Assembly (NCBI RefSeq): GCF_000161795.2 | Contig: NZ_CP006882.1 | Coordinates: 1,736,001-1,800,000, forward strand | From: Synechococcus sp. WH 8109 | GTDB taxonomy: Bacteria; Cyanobacteriota; Cyanobacteriia; PCC-6307; Cyanobiaceae | Direction of reading: 5' to 3' | Length of the DNA: 64,000 nt | Part shown: positions 6,241 to 11,954 of the stretch, piece by piece | Position numbering within the stretch: the first letter of the stretch is position 1 | Layout of the letters: each line of letters begins with the position of its first letter | The notes under the pieces: model-generated | Told to the model about the DNA's origin: nothing | Databases searched by the model: none | The model's input: only the letters and a program-made list of their open reading frames with translations | Translations under genes and position numbers: made by a program

Positions 6241-6858
6241 GTGAGTCACTTGATAAAAAGAACCGCTCTTTTGCTACTCGCATTTTGGTCTTTACCTGCA
6301 TATGGCTCAACAATCATTTCTGTAGGAGATGGCGACACAATTCGAATCCGTGACGGATCGGAAAAACTTACAGTGCGTTTAGCATGCATTGATGCACCAG
6401 AAATATCTCAAGATCCTTATGGAGAAAGATCAAGAGCTTTTCTCAAAAAGATGCTTCCACTTGGAACAGAAGTCACGCTTCGCATTCAAACCATAGATCG
6501 ATACGGAAGATCTGTAGCCGAAGTATTCACCAAAAACGGAAATATAAATGAGTCAATAATTGAGCAAGGGCACGGGTTTGTTTACCGGCGTTATCTGAGT
6601 AAGTGCAATGGATCTCGCTACCTTTCTCTTGAACGTCAGGCTCAAAAACTTGGCCTAGGAGTCTGGTCAACTAGCCCTACAGGCATCCAACGACCGTGGG
6701 ATTATCGAAAAAACAAACGTTCAGCAAATAGTAATTCTAGAAGTAAGTATCGATGCAAGGAAATTGTTTCCTGGAGTAAGGCTCAGCAGCTTTTGAAAGA
6801 AGGCCACACTTATCTTGATCGTGACAGAGACGGTGAAGCCTGCGAAAGCCTGAGATAA
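6241..6858 (+). CDS. Secreted thermonuclease (SNase-like) with Excalibur domain
   Basis: A GTG at 6241 gives about 205 residues. A signal peptide (IKRTALLLLAFWSLPAYGS) is followed by a staphylococcal-nuclease OB fold: VGDGDTIRIRDG, then VRLACIDAPE, YGERSRAFL and DRYGRSVAEVF, which carry the calcium ligands and catalytic Arg and Glu. The last ~38 residues are an Excalibur calcium-binding domain (YRCKEI, then DRDRDGEACE). The product should be exported and cleave DNA or RNA outside the cytoplasm, for nutrient scavenging, biofilm or prey/competitor DNA. AT content is visibly higher than in the core genes. It is encoded opposite to the flanking integrase copy B. Confidence 0.85.
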   Translation: MSHLIKRTALLLLAFWSLPAYGSTIISVGDGDTIRIRDGSEKLTVRLACIDAPEISQDPYGERSRAFLKKMLPLGTEVTLRIQTIDRYGRSVAEVFTKNGNINESIIEQGHGFVYRRYLSKCNGSRYLSLERQAQKLGLGVWSTSPTGIQRPWDYRKNKRSANSNSRSKYRCKEIVSWSKAQQLLKEGHTYLDRDRDGEACESLR

Positions 6859-6953
6859 GTGAACTCTCTTGAATTACATAACTGCGATTGAGACGGCGAG
6901 TTGTTCCTCCTATTTGAGGAAGGACGCGGAGGCCTCTACGGAACGCCATCGGA

Positions 6954-7100
6954 TTAACTCTCAGAGCAATCCGCGATCTTGTCGCGCCAATCAGGCCCCA
7001 GCTCAGCTGCCAGCTCCTTCTCTAACGATCTCAGGTACCGCTTCCGCTGCCCTGACTCTCCGCCGAGCCAGACCGGAATCTTTTTTGTGTTTTGACTCAT
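6954..7100 (-). CDS. Small basic hypothetical protein, 48 aa
   Basis: ATG at 7100 gives MSQNTKKIPVWLGGESG, then a charged amphipathic helix (RKRYLRSLEKELAAELG) and the end DWRDKIADCSES. The frame extends upstream (to 7184), but that part is less protein-like. It looks like a genuine small soluble protein; no family is recognised. It lies downstream of the minus-strand pair at 7242-7658 and may belong to the same transcript. Confidence 0.45.
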   Translation of the reverse strand: MSQNTKKIPVWLGGESGQRKRYLRSLEKELAAELGPDWRDKIADCSES

Positions 7101-7241
7101 GTTCAGAACCTTCCCACATCGAGAGGTCAGCTTGTAGTTCACCATCGATTTCGCTTTACACAGTAGAGGCTGACCACACACCAACCAGCGCGGATTATTT
7201 TTTCTCCCTCAATATCTTGGAAAGCAACCCTTTCTCTAAAA

Positions 7242-7406
7242 CTAAGCAGACATTTGATCTTCATAAGCAGCTAGCTCTTTTTCTAACTCCACTATCTTGC
7301 TCATGACATTGTCATTATGTGAGCAAATAGAATCTGAATGCAGGCACTCTACGCGGTAAAGCATCAATCGAAGAATCATGATCTCTTCTCTCAGGTGCCA
7401 GCTCAT
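7242..7406 (-). CDS. Small coiled protein, 54 aa (SWHLREE type)
   Basis: ATG at 7406 begins MSWHLREEIMILRLMLYRVE and ends in a charged coiled-coil-like helix (SKIVELEKELAAYEDQ). It shares the L-M-L-Y-R string with the neighbouring upstream gene (EIIQLMLYREAF), so the two may be distant paralogues. The gap between them is 12 bases, consistent with an operon. Two cysteines in the middle (ECLHSDSICSH) could bind metal. Function unknown. Confidence 0.5.
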   Translation of the reverse strand: MSWHLREEIMILRLMLYRVECLHSDSICSHNDNVMSKIVELEKELAAYEDQMSA

Positions 7407-7418
7407 GCCAAACAAGAA

Positions 7419-7658
7419 TTAAGTGCAGAGATCATGACTAGCGCCTTGGGAATCCGCATCCTCAGAATCTTCAAATGTCCGCGAATGAGCATCAGCAAGC
7501 CTCCGATCCAATGCCTCTATTTTGTGCAAAAGAGGTCCATAGAGCTCTCGAGCACTGGGGCCTGGGGGAAGAAATGCTTCTCGGTAAAGCATCAGCTGAA
7601 TTATCTCGTTCTCGGCCGATCGAGAATCATTCAAAACAAATACAGGCTCGTTGTACAA
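7419..7658 (-). CDS. Hypothetical helical protein upstream of the SWHLREE gene
   Basis: 79 codons with a TTG start; the true start could be further in. The core, ENEIIQLMLYREAFLPPG then ELYGPLLHKIEALDRRLADA, is strongly helical and protein-like, with a Pro-Pro-Gly turn between two helices. The tail is acidic (EDSEDADSQ). A plus-strand frame over the same bases was judged less likely because its composition is irregular. Unknown family; probable partner of the 54-aa gene 12 bases downstream. Confidence 0.45.
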   Translation of the reverse strand: MYNEPVFVLNDSRSAENEIIQLMLYREAFLPPGPSARELYGPLLHKIEALDRRLADAHSRTFEDSEDADSQGASHDLCT

Positions 7659-7884
7659 ATGAACAGTGCACGAATTTCAAAAAATCATCTGTACCAGCAG
7701 AACAATGTGCTGAACTCAACAACACAAACCGTGGCGGTAGTTACAAGTCAAAGGCTGAGGCCTCGTCCTCCGCCTCCGTCAGTCCTTCCACTCAGCTACA
7801 GATTTCATCGGGCGAATCAGTGCTTTCATCCCGTTTTCTTGGTGGTGAGCATTGGTTGCTGAAAGTTCTGAGCGAAACCACCTC

Positions 7885-7995
7885 ATGCAATACAGGAGGG
7901 GGGAGTACATCCTGAACCGACTGCAAGCTCAAATGGCGATCAACAAGGTTGTGAGCCTCACCTACAGAGGCATTACCTACGAGAAACGGCTCTAG
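7885..7995 (+). CDS. Very small protein with YRGxxYE motif (DUF4278-like)
   Basis: ATG at 7885 opens 36 codons, with a second in-frame ATG at 7933, ending VVSLTYRGITYEKRL. The L-T-YRG-x-x-YE string is the hallmark of short cyanobacterial DUF4278-type proteins, and similar strings occur at 2978-3148 and 29335-29508. An AGGAGG-like purine stretch lies inside the frame, 33 bases before the second ATG. Function of this family is unknown. Confidence 0.45.
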   Translation: MQYRRGEYILNRLQAQMAINKVVSLTYRGITYEKRL

Positions 7996-8020
7996 CCCCT
8001 TGCCTTGAAAGGGCAAGCTC

Positions 8021-8050
8021 GACACAGGCTTACCTGGCCGCGCCTGTGTC
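8021..8050. repeat. Perfect 9-bp inverted repeat
   Basis: GACACAGGC (8021-8029) and GCCTGTGTC (8042-8050) flank a 12-base spacer. A second, overlapping pairing (CCTGGCC with nearby CCAGGCC) is also possible. It lies between the 36-aa ORF and the 3' end of the integrase region. There is no T-run, so it may be a binding site or a structured RNA element rather than a terminator. Confidence 0.5.
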
Positions 8051-8098
8051 TCCCGTGCCAGGCCAACGCCATTTACGAGTTCGACTTAAGCCATCAGC

Positions 8099-8275
8099 TC
8101 AACCAACAGGCGGGATGGCATCAATCACAGCCGGGCCATGGCTAGCCAAGCCGAAGAGAAGAACTGTCCCGAGGGTTGCTAGCGACGTAATGACCAGTTG
8201 TCGCGCTCGACGAATGTCCGAGGGTCGCCTGAAGCGTGAATACGTCGACTCCCCTCTGTACCGCGTGCGTGGCAT
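8099..8275 (-). CDS. Overlapping +1-frame small membrane ORF in integrase (copy C)
   Basis: 58 codons from ATG 8275, inside the integrase codons for His275-Ala276, to TGA 8099, 43 bases beyond the integrase stop. The N-terminal half is Arg-rich (MPRTRYRGES, RRPSDIRRARQ). Then comes a hydrophobic helix (LVITSLATLGTVLLFGLA) and the tail SHGPAVIDAIPPVG. Beyond the integrase stop, copy A differs at ten bases: eight third positions, two first, none second. Both keep PAVIDA(I/V)PPVG and the same stop. This pattern suggests a translated protein, perhaps a small membrane protein co-produced with the integrase. It is not proven. Confidence 0.4.
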   Translation of the reverse strand: MPRTRYRGESTYSRFRRPSDIRRARQLVITSLATLGTVLLFGLASHGPAVIDAIPPVG

Positions 8276-9098
8276 GGCTGTGCCTTAGCTGGTGTGGGTG
8301 GACGTGGAATCCAGCAGCACGTCCCCATTTGCGGCAAACATCTCCAATTGCTTGGCGTGTGAGGTGTCCTTCACCGCGGGGACTAGGGAAGACGAAAGCC
8401 TCCGCATCGCCGCGGCCCAGCTCTTGAAAAAGGTCGAGCGTTGCTGCCGATACGCGGACAGTGCGTCTCTTAGACCCTTTGCCGAAGAGGTGAATCTGGC
8501 CTCCGTCATCGAGTGCCTCGATGTCTTTCCAACGGATAACCGCGATCTCAGAGACCCTGCAACCCAGTAGGTAACTCCCCTTAATCAAGGCGTAATCACG
8601 CCTTGAATTTCGATCAGTAGAAAACGCCTGCCTGATTACGGCCAGCAGTGTCGCTACAGCCTCTTCTGAGATCCCCCTTGTGGTCTTGGGTGCTTGCAGC
8701 AGGGATCGTGTGGGGACCGGGTTTCGTGGCACTCCAGTTACAGGAGAACGGCTTGCTTCCGATGCCCATCGATAAAGGCTTGAGATCGCAGCAATCCGCC
8801 GATTGAAGGTTCGAGGCTTCATGAGTCCGGCATCGACTTGTTCCCGCAGTTGGGACACCCAGTCCTGGCAGAAGGCAGCGTTGATCTCGCGTAGATGCAG
8901 ATGCGGGTGATTGCGATCCCGCCAACGCGTGAACTCGCGGATCTCGCGCTTGTAGCCACGAACGGTCTCACTGCTGCCAGAGCGACTGCACTGCGTGAGG
9001 AAGCGTTTGATCAGCAGCGCGTCGCCCCAAAGAACGGCTCCGGCTGCTGCTGTGTCGAACATGCGGCTGACAAAGGCCAGCGCCTCTGCCTTGTCCAT
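8142..9098 (-). CDS. Tyrosine recombinase / integrase, complete (copy C)
   Basis: A 318-residue XerC/D-type site-specific recombinase. The N-terminal core-binding domain is about residues 25-115 and the catalytic domain about 140-310. Catalytic residues are all visible: Arg181 (GCRVSE), Lys207 (GKGSK), His269-x-x-Arg272 (HQLR), His295 (LGHSS) and Tyr304 (GHYV). ATG 9098 is the only standard start, although the frame stays open upstream into ssrA. It lies beside the 3' end of the ssrA coding piece, the usual place for an integrase that targets that gene. It is the only intact copy among four and presumably drives mobility of the newest element. Confidence 0.9.
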   Translation of the reverse strand: MDKAEALAFVSRMFDTAAAGAVLWGDALLIKRFLTQCSRSGSSETVRGYKREIREFTRWRDRNHPHLHLREINAAFCQDWVSQLREQVDAGLMKPRTFNRRIAAISSLYRWASEASRSPVTGVPRNPVPTRSLLQAPKTTRGISEEAVATLLAVIRQAFSTDRNSRRDYALIKGSYLLGCRVSEIAVIRWKDIEALDDGGQIHLFGKGSKRRTVRVSAATLDLFQELGRGDAEAFVFPSPRGEGHLTRQAIGDVCRKWGRAAGFHVHPHQLRHSHATHAVQRGVDVFTLQATLGHSSSATTGHYVASNPRDSSSLRLG

Positions 9099-9199
9099 GC
9101 CGACAAGAACAGGCGGCAGAGACTTGTTCGCAGAAATGTTCGCACCGTGTTTTGGTGCTTCCGTCGTAACTAAACCTGCTCCGCTGGGATCACTTCCAG

Positions 9200-9525
9200 C
9201 AGAGTCGGTTTGGTGATTGTTGAAGGCCCCTTCCAGGGCCCATGAGTCATTTGGGTGATAAGGCTGACTTCACCCCATCTCCCTTAAAGGGTCAGGCAGC
9301 AACAGGGGCTGCTTGACGGGAGAAACGAACGATGTTGTTCGCAGTTACGGGTTTGCTCTCACCGAGCAGGCTTCAGTCACCCTCCTCATGCCCCGTCGAA
9401 ACCATTGCAGCCCCAAAAGGGAGAATGGAGCTGAGCGGAATCGAACCGCTGTCCGAAACACTGGTGTGGATCACCTAGTCCGACGAAGCCGAACCCTGTC
9501 ATTCTGACAGGAGTGGTGACCTGGA
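9200..9525 (-). ncRNA. ssrA: tmRNA, circularly permuted two-piece form
   Basis: On the minus strand the acceptor piece comes first: a hairpin at 9495-9511, then the T-arm (GCGGTTCGATTCCGC), ending CAGCTCCA at 9426. An 11-base spacer (9415-9425) leads to the coding piece, which starts GGGGCTGCAATGG at 9414. GGGGCTG pairs with CAGCTCC to form the acceptor stem, which proves the permutation. CCA is not encoded. The coding piece holds the tag frame (9292-9342) and a hairpin around its stop. tmRNA with SmpB rescues stalled ribosomes and tags proteins for proteolysis. Outer ends are approximate. The promoter must lie within the N-terminal region of the divergent methyltransferase gene. Confidence 0.92.
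9292..9342 (-). CDS. ssrA: tmRNA proteolysis tag reading frame
   Basis: From the resume codon GCG at 9342 to TGA at 9292, the frame encodes ANNIVRFSRQAAPVAA. With the Ala charged on tmRNA this gives the degradation tag, whose AA end is recognised by ClpXP-type proteases. The sequence is of the marine Synechococcus type. The stop codon lies beside a hairpin (GCAGC/GCTGC), as in other tmRNAs. Confidence 0.93.
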   Translation of the reverse strand, partial: ANNIVRFSRQAAPVAA

Positions 9526-10679
9526 GCACAACGCCCTTGGGTCGAACAAACCGGCTATCCGCCGTGGCAGTTGTGCCACAAGGCCTGGAAGCAGCCGCTG
9601 GCGATGAACTCAGCGCCCTTGGTGCCCATGCCGTGAGGCCCGGCAAGCGGGCCGTCAGCTTCCAAGCGGACATGGCCTGCCTCTACCGGTTGCACCTCCA
9701 GTCTCGACTGCCCTTCCGGCTGTTGCGCCAGGTAGCGCGCTTCCCCTGCCAGGGCCGAGACGACCTCTACAACGGCATCCGCCAGGCGCTCGACTGGGAG
9801 CGCTGGCTCCATCCCTCGATGAGCTTCCGGGTGGATGTGACCGGAATGGCACCGGGGCTGAACCACAGCCACTTCACGGCGTTACAGGTCAAAAACGCCC
9901 TTGTGGACGCACAACGGGATCTCTGGGGGGAGCGTTCCTCCATCGATCTCGACGACCCCGATCTCTCCCTGCACCTGCACCTCGGCCGCGGGGAAGCACA
10001 GCTGAGCCTGGATGGCAGTGGCGGCAGCCTGCACCGTCGTGGCTACAGGGCCGCCATGGGAGCGGCACCGTTGAAGGAAAATCTGGCGGCCGGGCTGATC
10101 CGCCTGACGGGCTGGGATGGAAACCAACCCCTCGTGGACCCCTGCTGCGGTTCAGGAGTGCTCCTGATCGAAGCGGCCCTGGCCGCCTTGCAGCAGGCCC
10201 CGGGGTTGGAGCGCCGCTTTGCCCTCGAGGGTTGGGCCGATTTCCAGCCGGAGCTTTGGGACAGAGAAGCTGATCGTGCCCGGCAACGGCGCAGGGGAGA
10301 CCTCACCCTTCCGCCGCTACTGGGGATTGAGGCGGATCCCGCCATTGCCGATCAGGCCCGAGCCAATGTGGAAGCCGCTGGGCTGAGTGGAGTCATCCGC
10401 ATCTGCACGGGCGTTTTTAGCGATCAACCCCTGCCGGAGGGGCCGGGGGTGTTGGTCTGCAATCCCCCTTACGGCCAAAGGATCGGCGATGAAGCGGAAT
10501 TGGAGGCGCTGTATCGAGAGCTTGGCAACTACGCCAAAGGCCAGGCCAAGGGTTGGACGCTCTGGTTGCTCAGCGGAAATCGCAACCTGACGGGAGCCCT
10601 GCGTCTGAAGGCAGAAGAACGGATTCCCGTGAGCAACGGCGGCATTGACTGCCGCTGGCTGCACTACGACATTCGCTGA
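9513..10679 (+). CDS. THUMP-domain class I rRNA guanine/adenine methyltransferase-like (RlmL/UPF0020)
   Basis: 388 codons from GTG 9513; TTG 9537 or GTG 9561 are possible later starts, and the divergent tmRNA promoter argues for a later one. Residues about 20-160 form a ferredoxin-like plus THUMP RNA-binding region. The methyltransferase domain has DPCCGSG at about residue 208 (SAM binding) and the catalytic VCNPPYG at about 315. This is the family of RlmL, which makes m2G2445 in 23S rRNA in E. coli, and of similar enzymes often mis-annotated as DNA methylases. Cytoplasmic, acting on ribosomal RNA; the exact base is not inferable here. Confidence 0.85.
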   Translation: MVTWSTTPLGRTNRLSAVAVVPQGLEAAAGDELSALGAHAVRPGKRAVSFQADMACLYRLHLQSRLPFRLLRQVARFPCQGRDDLYNGIRQALDWERWLHPSMSFRVDVTGMAPGLNHSHFTALQVKNALVDAQRDLWGERSSIDLDDPDLSLHLHLGRGEAQLSLDGSGGSLHRRGYRAAMGAAPLKENLAAGLIRLTGWDGNQPLVDPCCGSGVLLIEAALAALQQAPGLERRFALEGWADFQPELWDREADRARQRRRGDLTLPPLLGIEADPAIADQARANVEAAGLSGVIRICTGVFSDQPLPEGPGVLVCNPPYGQRIGDEAELEALYRELGNYAKGQAKGWTLWLLSGNRNLTGALRLKAEERIPVSNGGIDCRWLHYDIR

Positions 10680-11066
10680 TCAGACCCGTCCGATCACTGC
10701 CCGTACGGTTTTCATCAGTCCCTCCAACGTCTGAGGCAGGAACGGGCCCTTCAGCACCTGGCCGCCAATTCGCAAGCTAATGCCCGCCAGCACCAGATTC
10801 GCCACGGCGAGGCTCAACAGTGCGCGCATCCAATCCAGATCCCACTGGGCCTGAATCCAAAGCAGCAACGACGCTTCGCCCGCCAGCAATGCCAGGAACA
10901 TGGCCGTGCCTCCAATGGCGAGGAACAAGCCACCGCTGATCAGTCGGCGTTTTTCCCGATCCACTTCCTGCAGGGCAATCCGCACGTGCAGATCCATCAC
11001 TGAAGCTGCCAGAGCGGTCACCCGAGCTGCCGCTCCAAATCCGCGGGGAGAGTTCTGATCGGCCAT
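10680..11066 (-). CDS. Phage-holin-family membrane protein (DUF1469 type)
   Basis: 128 residues. An amphipathic N-terminus (residues 10-40, AARVTALAASVMDLHVRIAL) leads to two membrane helices, GLFLAIGGTAMFLALLAG and ALLSLAVANLVLAGISLRIG, with a basic C-terminus. This matches the cyanobacterial and actinobacterial phage-holin-superfamily III proteins, which are chromosomal envelope proteins despite the name. Its ATG overlaps the stop of the upstream DUF883-like gene by one base (TGATG), so the two are a unit; paired genes of these two families are common. Confidence 0.75.
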   Translation of the reverse strand: MADQNSPRGFGAAARVTALAASVMDLHVRIALQEVDREKRRLISGGLFLAIGGTAMFLALLAGEASLLLWIQAQWDLDWMRALLSLAVANLVLAGISLRIGGQVLKGPFLPQTLEGLMKTVRAVIGRV

Positions 11067-11488
11067 CAGGAACGCCGCCCCCCGCGAAGCATGCTGCCCA
11101 ACAGCAACCCAACACCAAGGGCAACACCCACAGCCAGCAGTGGTCGCTGGCGCACAGGCGCCTCGATCTTCGGCCGCAGCGTGCTGTTCAACTCATCCAG
11201 CAACTGTTCCAGTTGCTCTTCCAGGGGATCCAGGCTGTCGGCCCAGTCGCGGCTGCGATCACCGGCGCTGTGGAGAAGTTCCTCCAGTTGCTCCCGAACC
11301 CCTTGGGGCGTCAGGCCTGTGTTCTGTTCGATCAAACGAACCAACTCATCCACACTGCCCCGGGTGGCTTCAAGGGTGTGCTCAGCAAGATCCGGCCAGC
11401 GCTCCTGGATCGTCGGCAGCAGGCTTTCAAAGCGCTCACGGAAGTGGTGCTCGAATCTGCCGTTGGACTGCGGCGATGGCGAGGCCAT
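11066..11488 (-). CDS. DUF883-like protein with C-terminal membrane anchor
   Basis: 140 residues. Residues 10-105 are long charged helices (RFEHHFRERFESLLPTIQE, then EEQLEQLLDELNSTL), probably coiled coil. A glycine-rich hydrophobic helix near the C-terminus (PLLAVGVALGVGLLLGSML) ends RGGRRS. This is the ElaB/YqjD/DUF883 layout; in E. coli members sit in the inner membrane and can bind ribosomes in stationary phase. Coupled to the holin-family gene downstream. The role here is inferred from family only. Confidence 0.7.
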   Translation of the reverse strand: MASPSPQSNGRFEHHFRERFESLLPTIQERWPDLAEHTLEATRGSVDELVRLIEQNTGLTPQGVREQLEELLHSAGDRSRDWADSLDPLEEQLEQLLDELNSTLRPKIEAPVRQRPLLAVGVALGVGLLLGSMLRGGRRS

Positions 11489-11547
11489 AAAGACCGTTGG
11501 CAGGACGCTTTAGAAGGGTAGGGAGACTGAAGGCTGAGGGAAAGTTT

Positions 11548-11904
11548 TTGCCGCGATACGCCCTCCTCCGTCACACCGGGGCTCCGGACGACCCCAGCGG
11601 ATGTCATTTCGATCTGCTGCTGGAGGACGGGGACAGTTGCCGAACATGGCGGCTATCCACAGTGCCGCGACTCAACGAAGAGGTCCAACCGGCGGTTCCC
11701 CTGCCAGCGCATCGAAAGGTCTGGCTGGAACCCCGCAGTGCTGCCGTTTCGGGCAATCGGGGCTGGGCCGAACTCATCCTTGCCGGCAGCTACTGCGGGG
11801 TGCTCCCGAAAGACGCGAATGCAGATATCACCTTGCAGCTCGAGGGCGACCTTCAGGGCTGCCTGCGCGTCGCGTCTGGGTACTGCTCATTATCGAACCC
11901 TTGA
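11548..11904 (+). CDS. LigD-phosphoesterase-like domain protein
   Basis: About 118 residues from a TTG at 11548; an upstream TTG at 11497 would add 17. It starts PRYALLRHTGAPDDPSGCHF and continues DLLLEDGDSCRTWRL. The H-x-x...H-F-D-L-x-L-E arrangement with a following T-W-R/A-L resembles the 3'-phosphoesterase domain of bacterial DNA ligase D (HYDLRLE...W) and free-standing relatives in planctomycetes and cyanobacteria. A later GNRG...AGSY resembles the end of that fold. It may repair DNA 3' ends, but this is by resemblance only. It lies just before smc. Confidence 0.5.
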   Translation: MPRYALLRHTGAPDDPSGCHFDLLLEDGDSCRTWRLSTVPRLNEEVQPAVPLPAHRKVWLEPRSAAVSGNRGWAELILAGSYCGVLPKDANADITLQLEGDLQGCLRVASGYCSLSNP

Positions 11905-11954
11905 GCTTTTCGTGGGTTCCGCTAGTTTCGGCCTGCTGACAGCTCCAGATCCTG

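Noticed and set aside
7338-7915. Two plus-strand frames opposite the small gene pair
   Set aside because: Both show random-like composition; the minus-strand frames (7242-7406, 7419-7658) are helical and share a motif.
7792-8025. Minus-strand 77-codon frame
   Set aside because: Overlaps the YRGxxY ORF and has no protein-like pattern; weaker than the plus-strand reading.
1-9200. CRISPR array or restriction-modification genes in the island
   Set aside because: No regularly spaced repeats, Cas motifs or methylase motifs were found; the repeats present are integrase tails and short palindromes.
9160-9300. Second copy of an ssrA segment elsewhere in the window as a distal attachment site
   Set aside because: Scanning the island by eye gave no convincing duplicate of the ssrA 3' region; the far end of the element probably lies left of the window.
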